From: Intestinimonas massiliensis (ex Afouda et al. 2020) | GTDB taxonomy: Bacteria; Bacillota; Clostridia; Oscillospirales; Oscillospiraceae | NCBI RefSeq assembly: GCF_001244995.1 | Contig: NZ_LN869529.1 | Span: forward strand, 2,188,957-2,252,956 | Length of the DNA: 64,000 bases | Direction of reading: 5' to 3' | In this document: positions 1 to 8,611 of the stretch, one piece after another | Numbering within the stretch: position 1 is the first letter of the stretch | Layout: the number at the start of each line of letters is the position of its first letter | The notes under the pieces: model-generated | What the model saw: only the letters and a program-made list of their open reading frames with translations | What the model was told of the DNA's origin: nothing | Databases searched by the model: none | Position numbers and translations under genes: made by a program

Positions 1-273
<273 letters not shown>

Positions 274-309
274 TTATTCAAATGGATGCCACTCCACTTT
301 TCGTTCCTT

Positions 310-338
310 ATCTTATCACCACGGAACACATATGTAAA
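310..338 (-). promoter_or_regulatory. Sigma-A type promoter of the pyruvate:ferredoxin oxidoreductase gene
   Basis: On the minus strand a -35 TTTACA (333-338) and a -10 TAAGAT (310-315) are separated by exactly 17 bases. Transcription would start near 303, giving a leader of about 45 bases before the ATG at 258. The 315-base gap between nifJ and comM holds this promoter, a palindrome at 380-398 and the opposing comM promoter. Confidence 0.65.
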
Positions 339-379
339 TACAATTATCTTACCAGAATTTAATTTCGGCATTGAGCCCA

Positions 380-398
380 AAATTGGTCCTTCCAATTT
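380..398. promoter_or_regulatory. Palindromic candidate operator AAATTGG-N5-CCAATTT
   Basis: Two perfect 7-base arms, AAATTGG and CCAATTT, flank TCCTT. A related half-site (GTTGGTCCC) follows at 405-413. The layout TTGGTCCTTCCAA resembles FadR/LldR-branch GntR operators (TGGT-N3-ACCA), which is established for that family; the assignment here is inference. It lies about 40 bases upstream of the nifJ -35 and about 50 bases upstream of the comM -35. A near copy, AAATTGGTCCTACCA, occurs at 24004-24018 upstream of the antiporter operon. Confidence 0.5.
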
Positions 399-450
399 GG
401 CGAAGTTGGTCCCTCGTTCTTGATTTGACGAAAATACGCGCTCTTTCGCC

Positions 451-479
451 TTGAAAACCATGGATTAATCAGGTATTAT
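451..479 (+). promoter_or_regulatory. Promoter of comM
   Basis: A -35 TTGAAA (451-456) and a -10 TATTAT (474-479) are separated by 17 bases; an overlapping TATAAT at 477-482 is an alternative -10. The start would be near 487, giving a leader of roughly 85 bases before comM. Confidence 0.55.
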
Positions 480-572
480 AATATTTGTTGCATCAGCCGC
501 CGGACGGTTGGTGCAACCCATTTCTTATGTTTAAAAAGAAAGCCTGCATGGGAAGAAGGGGTGGTGATCCGG

Positions 573-2096
573 GTGCTGTGCAAGCTGCGTTCCCTGGGGC
601 TTCAGGGCGTGACCGGCTATGAGGTGACGGCGGAGTGCGACCTGTCCGGCGGTCTGCCCAACTTCGACATCGTCGGACTCCCCGACGCCGCCGTCAAGGA
701 GGCCCGGGAGCGGGTGCGCTCGGCGGTGAAGAACTGCGGGTTTTCCTTCCCGGTCTCCCGCATCACCGTCAACCTGGCCCCCGCCAACCGGCGCAAGGCG
801 GGCACGGTGTACGACCTGCCCATCCTGGTGGGGCTCCTGCGGGCCGGCGGGCAGCTCCCCGACGGGGACTGGACGCGGCAGGCCGCCTTTGTGGGGGAGC
901 TCTCCCTGTCCGGGGAGCTGCGGCCGGTGCAGGGGATGCTGCCCATGGCCCTGGCGGCCCGGCGCGCGGGCATCGGGGCGCTGTACGTCCCGGCGGACTC
1001 CGCCCCCGAGGCCACCCTGGCCGGAGGGCTGGCCGTCTACCCGGTGGAGCACGTCTCCCAACTGGTCCGCCATCTGCGGGGGGAGGAGCCCCTCTCCCCT
1101 GCCCGGCCCTGGAAGCCGCCGCCGGAGGCCGGGGGCGGCCCCGACTTTGCCGACGTAAAGGGGCAGGCCCCAGTGAAGCGGGCACTGGAGATCGCCGCCG
1201 CCGGGGGCCATAACATCGCCATGGTGGGTCCGCCCGGCTCCGGCAAGTCCATGCTGGCCCGGAGGCTGCCCTCCATCCTGCCCGGCATGACCGAGCGGGA
1301 GGCCTTGGAGGCCACCGCCATCCACTCGGTGCTGGGCCTCACCGGCAGGGACCGGCCCCTGCTGACCCGGCGGCCCTTCCGCTCCCCCCACCACACCATC
1401 TCCGCCACCGGCATGTCCGGCGGCGGGACCCCGCTGCCCCGGCCGGGGGAAATCTCCCTGGCCCACAACGGGGTGCTCTTTCTGGATGAGCTGCCCGAGT
1501 TCCACAAGGACGTGCTGGAGGCCCTGCGCCAGCCGTTGGAGGACGGGCAGGTCCAGATCTCCCGCTCAGCGGGCAGCGAGGTGTTCCCCGCCCGGTTCAT
1601 GCTGGTGTGCGCCATGAACCCCTGCAAATGCGGCTGGTACGGCTATTCGGACCGGTGCCGCTGCTCCCCCGGCGAGGTGGAGCGGTATCTGGGCAGACTG
1701 TCCGGCCCCCTGCTGGACCGCATCGACCTGTACGTGGATGTGCCGCCCCTGGAATATGAGGAGCTCTCCCGCCGGGGGCAGGCCGAGTCCTCTGCCGCCA
1801 TCCGGCGTCGGGTGAATGCCGCCCGGGCCATCCAGACCGCTCGGTTCGGTCCGGACGGCCCCGACTGCAACGCCCACATGGGTCCCCCCGAGCTGCTGGC
1901 CTGCTGCGCCCTGGACGAGGACTGCCGGGCCGTGATGAAGGGGGCCTACGAGCGCATGGGCCTCACCGCCCGGAGCCACGACCGCATCCTGCGGGTGGCC
2001 CGCACCATCGCCGACCTGGAGGGCGGCGGCCCCATCCAGGTCTCGCACCTGGCGGAGGCCATCCAGTATCGGGCCAGCGGATATTTACAGCGCTGA
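573..2096 (+). CDS. comM: YifB/ComM-family AAA+ ATPase (Mg-chelatase-like)
   Basis: This 507-residue protein has the family's usual length. Residues 1-170 carry the N-terminal ChlI-like domain (GLPNFDIVGLPDAAVKEA), residues 195-400 the Mg-chelatase-type AAA+ core with Walker A GPPGSGKS at 219-226 and Walker B VLFLDELPEF, and a cysteine cluster (MNPCKCGWYG, DRCRCS) precedes the C-terminal domain. ComM is a hexameric helicase that drives branch migration of transformed DNA in some bacteria; in Clostridia the role is less certain. I chose GTG 573 over GTG 561 because AGAAGGGG at 554-561 is well spaced for it and MLCKLRSLGLQG matches how the family begins. thiI follows 31 bases downstream, probably cotranscribed. 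Confidence 0.93.
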   Translation: MLCKLRSLGLQGVTGYEVTAECDLSGGLPNFDIVGLPDAAVKEARERVRSAVKNCGFSFPVSRITVNLAPANRRKAGTVYDLPILVGLLRAGGQLPDGDWTRQAAFVGELSLSGELRPVQGMLPMALAARRAGIGALYVPADSAPEATLAGGLAVYPVEHVSQLVRHLRGEEPLSPARPWKPPPEAGGGPDFADVKGQAPVKRALEIAAAGGHNIAMVGPPGSGKSMLARRLPSILPGMTEREALEATAIHSVLGLTGRDRPLLTRRPFRSPHHTISATGMSGGGTPLPRPGEISLAHNGVLFLDELPEFHKDVLEALRQPLEDGQVQISRSAGSEVFPARFMLVCAMNPCKCGWYGYSDRCRCSPGEVERYLGRLSGPLLDRIDLYVDVPPLEYEELSRRGQAESSAAIRRRVNAARAIQTARFGPDGPDCNAHMGPPELLACCALDEDCRAVMKGAYERMGLTARSHDRILRVARTIADLEGGGPIQVSHLAEAIQYRASGYLQR

Positions 2097-2127
2097 AACA
2101 TGTTAAAACATAAAGGAGCTTGTACCC

Positions 2128-3297
2128 ATGACCGAAATGATCCTGCTCAAGCTGGGCGAGCTGGTCCTGAAGGGGGCCAACCGCTACACCTTTGAGGACA
2201 AGCTGAAATCCAACCTGGCCCGGCGGCTCAAGTCCCACGGCAAATTCCGGGTCTACTCCCGCCAGTCCACCACCTACATCGAGCCCCTCAGCGACGAGTG
2301 CGACATGGATGCCGCCTACGACGTGGCCAAGAAGGTCTTCGGCGCGGTGGGTGTCAGCCGGGCCAAGGCCTGCGCCAAGACCAAGGAGGCTATGCTGGAG
2401 ACGGTACGGACCTATCTGGCCGGCAATCTGGTGGGGGAAAAGACCTTTAAGGTGGAGTCCAAGCGGGCCGACAAGTCCTTTCCCATGACCTCCATCCAGC
2501 TCTCCCAGTGGGTGGGGGGCGAGCTGGACGAACTCTACCCCAACCTGCATGTAGACGTCCACAACCCCGCGCTGACCATCCACCTGGAGGTCCGGGACTA
2601 CGCCGCCTTTGTCCACGCCGACCCCGAGCCCGGCGCGGGCGGGCTCCCCGTGGGCACCAGCGGGCGGGCCATGTCCCTGCTCTCCGGCGGCATCGACTCG
2701 CCGGTGGCCTCCTGGATGATGGCCAAGCGGGGGGTGGCCCTGGAGATGGTCCACTTCTACTCCTACCCCTACACCTCCCCTGAAGCCAAGGAGAAGGTGC
2801 TGGACCTGGCCCGGCTGCTGACCCCCTGGACCGGGCGGCTCATCGTCCACGTGGTCCCCTTCACCCACATCCAGGAGGAGCTGCGCCGCGCCTGTCCGGA
2901 GGAGCTGTTTACCCTGCTGATGCGCCGGTTCATGATGCGCATCGCCGAGGGTATGGCCCGCCGCACCGGCTGCCGGGCCCTGGTCACCGGCGAGTCTCTG
3001 GGCCAGGTGGCCTCCCAGACCATGGACGCCATGGCGGTCACCGGAGCGGTCGCCTCCCTGCCCGTGTTCCGGCCTCTGGTGGGCATGGACAAGGAGGAGG
3101 TGGTCCGCATCGCCCGAAAAATCGGCACCTTCGAGACCTCCATCCTCCCCTATGAGGACTGCTGCACCGTCTTTACGCCCCGCCACCCCCGCACCCGGCC
3201 CCACCTGGACGAGATCGAGGCCGCCGAGGCCGTCCTGGACGTGGAGGCCCTGGTGCAGGAAGCCCTGGACGCCACCGAGCGGGTAAAGATCGGGTAG
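2128..3297 (+). CDS. thiI: tRNA 4-thiouridine synthase ThiI
   Basis: ThiI adenylates U8 of tRNA and transfers sulfur to make 4-thiouridine, and supports thiazole synthesis in some bacteria. The 389 residues comprise an N-terminal ferredoxin-like region and THUMP domain (about 1-165), then a PP-loop pyrophosphatase domain with SGGIDSP at 186-192. The length is that of the short form without a C-terminal rhodanese domain, so sulfur must come from a partner such as a cysteine desulfurase, as in Bacillus. The ATG follows AAAGGAG with good spacing. comM lies upstream and cinA 173 bases downstream on the same strand. Confidence 0.95.
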   Translation: MTEMILLKLGELVLKGANRYTFEDKLKSNLARRLKSHGKFRVYSRQSTTYIEPLSDECDMDAAYDVAKKVFGAVGVSRAKACAKTKEAMLETVRTYLAGNLVGEKTFKVESKRADKSFPMTSIQLSQWVGGELDELYPNLHVDVHNPALTIHLEVRDYAAFVHADPEPGAGGLPVGTSGRAMSLLSGGIDSPVASWMMAKRGVALEMVHFYSYPYTSPEAKEKVLDLARLLTPWTGRLIVHVVPFTHIQEELRRACPEELFTLLMRRFMMRIAEGMARRTGCRALVTGESLGQVASQTMDAMAVTGAVASLPVFRPLVGMDKEEVVRIARKIGTFETSILPYEDCCTVFTPRHPRTRPHLDEIEAAEAVLDVEALVQEALDATERVKIG

Positions 3298-3470
3298 GGG
3301 CGGCCGGCCGCGGAGCCAATTCCCCGCGCGATCCCCGATCATGCAGGGCTCCCTTTGATTCCACATCCTCGGGCGGAATGAATCCGTCCTGCGGAAATGC
3401 TTTGCTGGCGCTGCACATTGGGCGGCGGCACTCGCCGCCGTCCCGGCGTTGGCATACGGAGGCTTTTATC

Positions 3471-4763
3471 ATGTCCCACACAGCCGAACTCATCGCCGTG
3501 GGCACCGAGCTGCTCCTCGGCAACATCGCCAACACCGACGCCCAAATGATCTCCCAGGGACTCAGTGGCATCGGCATCAACGTCTTCTACCACACGGTGG
3601 TGGGCGACAACCCGGAGCGGCTGCGCGCCGCGGTGGAGATCGCCAAGCGGCGGGCCGACATCCTCATCACCACCGGCGGCCTGGGCCCCACCTGTGACGA
3701 TCTGACCAAGAACGTACTGGCCGCCGCCTTCGGCAAAAAGCTGGTCTTTGACGAGGCGTCGGCCCAGCGCATCCGTGCCTATTTTCAAAAGCTCCACGCC
3801 CGCCGGCCCATGACCGAGAACAACCTCCAGCAGGCCATGCTGCCCGAGGGCTGCACCGTTCTCTCCAACGACTGGGGCACTGCCCCCGGCTGCGCCTTCG
3901 AAGCGGAGGGGGTCCGGGTGGTCATGCTCCCCGGTCCACCCCGGGAGTGCCGGGAGATGTTCACCCACCGGGCCCTGCCCTATCTGCAAAATCTGGCCGA
4001 CGGCACCATTCTCTCCCGCTCGCTGCGGATCTTCGGTATGGGGGAGTCCGCCGTGGAGTCTCTGCTCCGGGACCGGATGAACGCCATGACCAACCCCACC
4101 CTGGCCCCCTATGCCAAGGAGGGGGAGGTGGAGCTGCGCATCACCGCCAAGGCCCCGGTGGAGGCCCAGGCCCGGGACCTGATCGCCCCGGTGGAGGCGG
4201 AGCTGCGCGCTCTGCTGGGCGACGTGGTCTACGGCGCCGATGTGCCCAGCATCCAGGCCGTGGCCTTCGCCCTGCTGGAGGCCCAGGGGCTGACCCTGGG
4301 CGCGGCGGAATCCTGTACCGGCGGGCTGGTGGCCAAGTGCATCACCGATCTGCCCGGGGCCTCCGGCGTGTTCAAGGGCGGCGTGGTGAGCTATACCAAC
4401 GAGGTCAAGCACGGCGTGCTGGGGGTGCCCCGTGAGCTGCTGGACCAATTCGGCGCGGTGTCGCCCCAGGTGGCCGAAGCCATGGCCCGGGGGGCCCGCC
4501 GGGTGCTGGGCGCCGACCTGGCCGTCTCCACCACCGGCGTGGCCGGCCCCGACCCCGACGACCGGGGCAATCCGGTGGGACTGGTTTACGTGGCGCTGGC
4601 CGGACCGGACTTCTGCCATGTCCGGGAACTCCACCTGGGCGGCGTGCGGGAGAGCATCCGCATCCGGGCGGCGGGCAGCGCCTTTGACCTCGTCCGCCGG
4701 TACCTCACCGGGCTGGACCTGAACGAAAGCGACGGGCGGCGGTTTGCCGATCGCCTTCCCTGA
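3471..4763 (+). CDS. cinA: CinA-family protein (competence/damage-inducible, NMN amidohydrolase)
   Basis: The 430-residue protein has the two-domain CinA layout. Residues 1-170 form the MoaB/MogA-like domain (ITTGGLGPTCDDLTKNV at 67-83), linked to ADP-ribose pyrophosphatase activity. The C-terminal part is the PncC-type nicotinamide-mononucleotide deamidase domain with the catalytic serine region AAESCTGG (278-285) and the STTGVAGPD motif. The role is pyridine-nucleotide repair and recycling. ATG 3471 follows ACGGAGGC at 3456-3463; an earlier in-frame ATG at 3378 lacks a site and gives residues unlike the family. A shared terminator with the opposite gene lies about 105 bases downstream. Confidence 0.93.
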   Translation: MSHTAELIAVGTELLLGNIANTDAQMISQGLSGIGINVFYHTVVGDNPERLRAAVEIAKRRADILITTGGLGPTCDDLTKNVLAAAFGKKLVFDEASAQRIRAYFQKLHARRPMTENNLQQAMLPEGCTVLSNDWGTAPGCAFEAEGVRVVMLPGPPRECREMFTHRALPYLQNLADGTILSRSLRIFGMGESAVESLLRDRMNAMTNPTLAPYAKEGEVELRITAKAPVEAQARDLIAPVEAELRALLGDVVYGADVPSIQAVAFALLEAQGLTLGAAESCTGGLVAKCITDLPGASGVFKGGVVSYTNEVKHGVLGVPRELLDQFGAVSPQVAEAMARGARRVLGADLAVSTTGVAGPDPDDRGNPVGLVYVALAGPDFCHVRELHLGGVRESIRIRAAGSAFDLVRRYLTGLDLNESDGRRFADRLP

Positions 4764-4867
4764 ACCCGATGGAAACGAGGTGATCCCATATCCCCCGAAC
4801 GGCCGCTCACCGAAGGGGCCGTCCGCCCCACCCCGCTCCGCACCGGGCTGGCCGCCCTGGACCAAAC

Positions 4868-4901
4868 AAAGGACCTCTGACCGGTGTCAGAGGTCCTTTT
4901 T
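4868..4901. terminator. Bidirectional intrinsic terminator between cinA and the WG-repeat gene
   Basis: AAAGGACCTCTGAC and GTCAGAGGTCCTTTTT form a perfect hairpin with a CGGT loop. T-runs on both sides serve the two convergent genes. Confidence 0.85.
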
Positions 4902-4906
4902 CTGTG

Positions 4907-6784
4907 CTATTCTTCCCCCTCCAGGGCCTGAAACAGCCGGTGGACGGTGACGAAGGACTGTTCCCTGGTGTAGCCCGCCAGGGGGGAAAAGCGGTTTGCC
5001 CCGGTGCTGCCCATGACGCCCCGGTCGGCGGCAAAGGCCACCGCGTCCCGGAACCACACCCCCACCTGGTCATGGTCGGCAAAGGCGCTCTCCGCCGCCC
5101 CGGCCGTCTCCATGCCCAGGACCTTGGCGGTCCGGTAGAGGAAGGCGGCGGCCTCCTGCCGGGTGATGGGGGCGTAGGGATCGAAGGTCCCCTCGCCCCG
5201 GCCGCTGACGATGCCCAGCGCGTAGGCCGCCATCACGTCCGCCCCGGCGGTGTCGGCAAAGGGGTAGTCCCCCACCCAGTCGTAGAGGCTCCGGCCGGTC
5301 TCCTCCCGGACCACCGTCCGGATATCCTTTCCCTCCGACCGCTGGACCACCTGGACGATGAGGGTACAGAACTGGGCCCGGGTGATGTTCTGCCGGTACA
5401 GGCACTGGAGCTCCACCGGCACCAGGTCCGCCTCCACGGCGGCCACCACCTCGCCATAGGCCCAGGCGTCCATCTCTCCGGCCTCCGGCAGGGGGGGCAG
5501 GAACTCCAGGCGGCCGAAGCCGTACTGTCCCCCCTCCTCGATGACCACATACTCGCCGGGGTTGACGGCGGTCTTGGTGCCGTCCGCCCCCTCCCGGAAG
5601 TAGGTCTCGGTGTCCAGCTTGTCGGAGCCGGTCACCTCCCGGCCCCGCCGGTCGATGAGGAAGGCCCGCTCCCCGTCGTACACGGCGGCGTAGCCGCCCG
5701 AGAAGCCGGTAGCCCGCTCGTATCGGGCGGGGATGGCCGTCTGCCCGGATGGGTTCAGATAGCCGTACTTCCCGCCCAGCCGGAAGGGGGCCAGGCCCTC
5801 GCTGTAGGGCCACAGCTCCTGGTACTGGAAGGGCAGGGCGGTCCGGCCGGTCTTGTCGATGGCGCCGTAGAGTCCCGCCTCGTTCTGGACCATGGCCAGG
5901 CCGGTCTCACCAAATACCTCCCAGGCGGCGTCGGAGCCGGAGACGAAGCAGTTGGTGTAGGCGGGCAGGATGGCCCATTCCCCGGCCCGGTCGATAAAGC
6001 CCAGGCGATAGGTGACCGCCCAATTCTGGGAGGCATCTGCGGTGCCCTGCCATACGGGGGCCAGCCCCTGGTTGAAGGGCAGCACCCCGCTGACGAAGCG
6101 GTAGCTCTGGGCCCGCAGGCCGTCGGCGGTGGTGACGGGAGCGCCGAAGTACTCCGGCCCGTTCCAGTAGAGGACGGCCTGGCCGTCCCGGTCCACGTAT
6201 CCCCGGCCCAGCCGGGCGGAGGCGGAGTAGCCGGGGGTCAGCCCCTCAGTCATGGTGTGCAGGGGGACAAGCTGGGCGCCCATGGCCTGCCCTGCGGCGT
6301 CGTACAGCGCCCAGCCGGCGCCGGCGGGCAGGCGGACAAAGCCGTTGTAGAAGTAGCAGTCGGTGTCGGCCTGCCAGTCCTCCGACTGGACCAGCAGGGG
6401 CTTGCCCCAGCCGGTGAAGGGGGTATAGTTTCCGTCGTGGTCCACGAAGCCCAGGGCCAGGCCGGTCTCCTCCTCCCGGCCCACCACGGCCTTGCCCTCG
6501 CTGAAGGGGCAGGCAAAGTCGTACGCAAAGGGGATGGCGGTCTCGCCGTCGGTGGCAATATAGCCCCACTTTCCCCCTTGGCGGACGGCGGCCAGGCCCT
6601 CGGAAAAGAGCTTGGCGGCCTCATACTGGGGGGCGATGGGTTCGGTATAGGTCATGGTCCCCCGCTCGGGCTCCGTCGTCTGCTCCGGCTCGCCCGAGGC
6701 GGCCTGGACGGCGGCGGCCATAGCCCCCGCCACCAGCGCCAGGGTCAGGCACAGAGACAGGATGCGTCTGCGCGTGCGCGTCAT
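4907..6784 (-). CDS. Exported WG-repeat protein with C-terminal SLH domains
   Basis: The protein has 625 residues. Residues 1-28 form a signal peptide with arginine-rich start, hydrophobic core and AxA-type end. Residues about 45-440 hold repeated WG (KWG) units, seen as GKWGYI, GKYGYL and GQYGFG with DGETAIPF-type segments, predicted to form a beta-propeller-like array. Residues about 470-620 carry S-layer-homology repeats (ITRAQFCTLIVQ, ITRQEAAAFLYR, YTREQSFVTVHR), which bind secondary cell wall polymer. It is therefore a cell-surface protein of unknown ligand. AAAGGAGG precedes the ATG. It has its own promoter with a leader hairpin and a terminator. Two other SLH genes occur in this window. 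Confidence 0.85.
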   Translation of the reverse strand: MTRTRRRILSLCLTLALVAGAMAAAVQAASGEPEQTTEPERGTMTYTEPIAPQYEAAKLFSEGLAAVRQGGKWGYIATDGETAIPFAYDFACPFSEGKAVVGREEETGLALGFVDHDGNYTPFTGWGKPLLVQSEDWQADTDCYFYNGFVRLPAGAGWALYDAAGQAMGAQLVPLHTMTEGLTPGYSASARLGRGYVDRDGQAVLYWNGPEYFGAPVTTADGLRAQSYRFVSGVLPFNQGLAPVWQGTADASQNWAVTYRLGFIDRAGEWAILPAYTNCFVSGSDAAWEVFGETGLAMVQNEAGLYGAIDKTGRTALPFQYQELWPYSEGLAPFRLGGKYGYLNPSGQTAIPARYERATGFSGGYAAVYDGERAFLIDRRGREVTGSDKLDTETYFREGADGTKTAVNPGEYVVIEEGGQYGFGRLEFLPPLPEAGEMDAWAYGEVVAAVEADLVPVELQCLYRQNITRAQFCTLIVQVVQRSEGKDIRTVVREETGRSLYDWVGDYPFADTAGADVMAAYALGIVSGRGEGTFDPYAPITRQEAAAFLYRTAKVLGMETAGAAESAFADHDQVGVWFRDAVAFAADRGVMGSTGANRFSPLAGYTREQSFVTVHRLFQALEGEE

Positions 6785-6808
6785 GGATCGTTTCCTCCTT
6801 TGTGCGCG

Positions 6809-6838
6809 GGGCGTATCTGAAAAGGTTCAGATACGCCC
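6809..6838 (-). promoter_or_regulatory. 13-bp stem-loop in the 5' leader of the WG/SLH gene
   Basis: GGGCGTATCTGAA and TTCAGATACGCCC pair perfectly around a 4-base loop, just after the predicted transcription start and about 10 bases before the ribosome-binding site. It has no T-run, so it is more likely an mRNA 5' stabiliser or protein site than a terminator. Confidence 0.5.
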
Positions 6839-6851
6839 GCATAACAAAGGG

Positions 6852-6880
6852 ATTTTAGCACATTTTTCCGTCGTTTGCAA
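6852..6880 (-). promoter_or_regulatory. Promoter of the WG/SLH gene
   Basis: A -35 TTGCAA (6875-6880) and a -10 TAAAAT (6852-6857) are separated by 17 bases on the minus strand. Confidence 0.7.
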
Positions 6881-6901
6881 TCCTTTCGTGCCGAATGGGG
6901 C

Positions 6902-7954
6902 TCACAGGGCCCTCCCGTCCGCCACCGGGCCCACCATTTCCGGCTCGGCAAAGAGGGCGGTTGCTCCGCCGGTGTGCCAGAACACCACGGTGGAGCCCCG
7001 GGGGATCTTGCCCTGTTCGGCGTAGTCGATGAGCCCGGAGAGGGCCTTTCCGGTGTACACCGGGTCCACCAAAATGCCCTCGGTGCGGGCCAGACGCCGG
7101 ATGGCGGCAGTGGCGGCAGGAGCGGGCGCCTCGTAGCCCGCGCCGTAGTAGCCCAGGTCGGTCCGGAAGTCCTCCGGCCGCAGGTTCTCGTCCGAACCGA
7201 TGGCCCTCAGGGCCCGGGTGCCCAGCTCCGCCGTGCGGGCGGGGTAGCCCTCGTCCTTGGGGCTGACGTTGACGGCCACGATCTCCGGCCCGCCCATCAG
7301 CTTCCGCCCGGCGGCCAGCCCGGCCAGTGTGCCGCCGGTGCCGGTGCCCAAGAACAGATAGTCCGGCGCAATACCCTGGCCGCAGCACTGGTCCAGCAGC
7401 TCGGCCCAGCCGCCGATGAAGCCGGCGGAGCCCAGGGGCTGGGCGGCCCCCATGGGCACCTCGCAGCAGATGTGCCCCTCCCCCTCCAGGCGGGCCATGT
7501 GGGCCCGGCCCAGCCGGACGGCCTCCTCCTCGGCCTCCTCCTCCGTGCCGCCGTTCAGGGGGACCAGATGGACCTCGGCGTCCAGCACATAATCCAGCAG
7601 GAGGTTGGCCCGCAGCTCGGCGGGCTCCACGATGGCCACCAGATACAGAATAGGCCGCATCCCCAGGCGGCGGCAGGCGGTGGCCACCTGCATGGCGCAG
7701 TTGGACTGGGTGGCGCCGTAGCTGACCACGGTGTCGCAGCCCCGGGCCCGGGCCTCCCCCAGCACATACTCCAGCTTGCGGACCTTGTTGCCGCCGAACA
7801 GGCTCATGCCGGTCAGGTCGTCCCGTTTGATCCACAGATCGATGCCCAGCTCCCGGGACAGATTTTCCGCCCGGTGGAAGGGGGTGGGGAAAAAGCCCAG
7901 CGCCGCCCGGGGCAGGGTGGACAGGCGGGCGTGTACTTGCGCGGTGGTCTCCAT
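6902..7954 (-). CDS. D-cysteine desulfhydrase / ACC deaminase family PLP enzyme
   Basis: This 350-residue protein belongs to the fold-type II pyridoxal-phosphate family that contains D-cysteine desulfhydrase (D-cysteine to pyruvate, sulfide and ammonia) and 1-aminocyclopropane-1-carboxylate deaminase. Visible motifs are LWIKRDDLTG (about 40-49), GGNKVRKLEYVL with the PLP lysine, SYGATQSNCAMQVA, and the phosphate-binding GTGTGGTLAGL. The absence of ACC biosynthesis in bacteria makes the desulfhydrase more likely, but substrate cannot be read from sequence. The ATG follows ATAGGAGGG. The gene stands alone, with the XRE regulator upstream on the same strand behind a hairpin. Confidence 0.88.
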   Translation of the reverse strand: METTAQVHARLSTLPRAALGFFPTPFHRAENLSRELGIDLWIKRDDLTGMSLFGGNKVRKLEYVLGEARARGCDTVVSYGATQSNCAMQVATACRRLGMRPILYLVAIVEPAELRANLLLDYVLDAEVHLVPLNGGTEEEAEEEAVRLGRAHMARLEGEGHICCEVPMGAAQPLGSAGFIGGWAELLDQCCGQGIAPDYLFLGTGTGGTLAGLAAGRKLMGGPEIVAVNVSPKDEGYPARTAELGTRALRAIGSDENLRPEDFRTDLGYYGAGYEAPAPAATAAIRRLARTEGILVDPVYTGKALSGLIDYAEQGKIPRGSTVVFWHTGGATALFAEPEMVGPVADGRAL

Positions 7955-8001
7955 AGAGATCCCTCCTATATGGTTTTGTGATGTTGCCAGTATAACACTT
8001 A

Positions 8002-8039
8002 AGGGCCCGCAGGAAAACGTCTGTTTTCCCGCGGGCCCT
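8002..8039 (-). terminator. Hairpin after the XRE regulator gene
   Basis: Seventeen-base arms AGGGCCCGCAGGAAAAC and GTTTTCCCGCGGGCCCT pair with one mismatch around a 4-base loop, starting at the regulator's stop codon. There is no T-run on the minus strand, so termination may be partial. Confidence 0.5.
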
Positions 8040-8257
8040 CAAGCTTCGCCGTTCTCCACGACCTCCAGGATGTCGGTCAGGTCGCAGTCCAGCGCGGTGA
8101 TGATCCGCGACAGGTTATAGGCATCATATCGGACAACGGTATTTTTATAATACCCATCAATGGTCTGATATTTGATTTTTGACCTCTGCGCAAGCTCGTA
8201 CCGACTTATGCCGCGCTCATCCAAATAGCGGTCCAGCTTCAGACGAACCTGCTTCAT
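8039..8257 (-). CDS. Small XRE/Cro-family DNA-binding regulator
   Basis: The 72-residue protein is essentially a single Cro/C1-type helix-turn-helix domain. The core YELAQRSKIKYQTIDGYYKN carries the two helices and LSRIITALDCDLTDILEV closes the fold. ATG 8257 follows AGAAGGTGATAGG; an upstream in-frame ATG gives a longer form without family support. The gene is divergent from a 49-residue protein gene and the two predicted promoters share their -35 region. Inverted CTATCACC/GGTGATAG arms around its promoter suggest autoregulation. The target beyond its own region is unknown. Confidence 0.85.
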   Translation of the reverse strand: MKQVRLKLDRYLDERGISRYELAQRSKIKYQTIDGYYKNTVVRYDAYNLSRIITALDCDLTDILEVVENGEA

Positions 8258-8258
8258 C

Positions 8259-8298
8259 CTATCACCTTCTTTTCGTATATACATCATATCGGTGATAG
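8259..8298. promoter_or_regulatory. Candidate operator arms for the XRE regulator
   Basis: CTATCACC at 8259-8266 and GGTGATAG at 8291-8298 are perfect 8-base inverted arms with centres 32 bases apart, about three helical turns. One arm overlaps the regulator's ribosome-binding site and the other lies in its promoter spacer. Confidence 0.45.
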
Positions 8299-8311
8299 TA
8301 ATGATTGACAA
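8283..8311 (-). promoter_or_regulatory. Promoter of the XRE regulator gene
   Basis: A minus-strand -35 TTGTCA (8306-8311) and a -10 TATGAT (8283-8288) are separated by 17 bases. The -35 overlaps the -35 of the divergent promoter at 8305-8333. Confidence 0.65.
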
Positions 8312-8333
8312 TTTCCTGAACTCAGTATACACT
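8305..8333 (+). promoter_or_regulatory. Divergent promoter of the 49-residue protein gene
   Basis: A plus-strand -35 TTGACA (8305-8310) and a -10 TACACT (8328-8333) are separated by 17 bases. Five of the six -35 bases are shared with the opposing promoter, so the two cannot easily be occupied together. Confidence 0.6.
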
Positions 8334-8361
8334 GTTTATCGGATATAAAGGAGGTCTCGGT

Positions 8362-8511
8362 ATGCCGGACTATCAAACCCTCTACACCTACCTGTTCAAC
8401 CGGGTCACCGATGCGGTGGCCGCCCTGCAGGCCCGGGACTATGGCACCGCGGAAGACATTCTGAAAAGCGCCCAACAGGATACCGAAGAGCAGTACGCCG
8501 AAGGCGAGTAG
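8362..8511 (+). CDS. Small acidic conserved-looking protein of unknown function (49 residues)
   Basis: The frame encodes 49 residues beginning MPDYQTLYTYLFNRVTDAV and ending in an acidic tail (QQDTEEQYAEGE). It has AAAGGAGGT at 8347-8355 in the ideal position and its own consensus promoter, which supports expression. The protein is predicted as one or two amphipathic helices with no signal peptide or membrane segment. I recall similar short proteins in clostridial genomes, but I know no function for them. It is divergent from an XRE regulator, so it may be that regulator's target. Confidence 0.75.
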   Translation: MPDYQTLYTYLFNRVTDAVAALQARDYGTAEDILKSAQQDTEEQYAEGE

Positions 8512-8547
8512 AGCCCCGCGCCCCGCCCCTCAATTTCGCCGTGAGCC

Positions 8548-8576
8548 TTGTATTTTCCCCTGCCATCGTATATAAT
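8548..8576 (+). promoter_or_regulatory. Promoter of ychF
   Basis: A -35 TTGTAT (8548-8553) and a perfect -10 TATAAT (8571-8576) are separated by 17 bases. Confidence 0.75.
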
Positions 8577-8611
8577 GTCAGGGCGAATCAACGGAAAAGA
8601 GGGTTCTGCCG

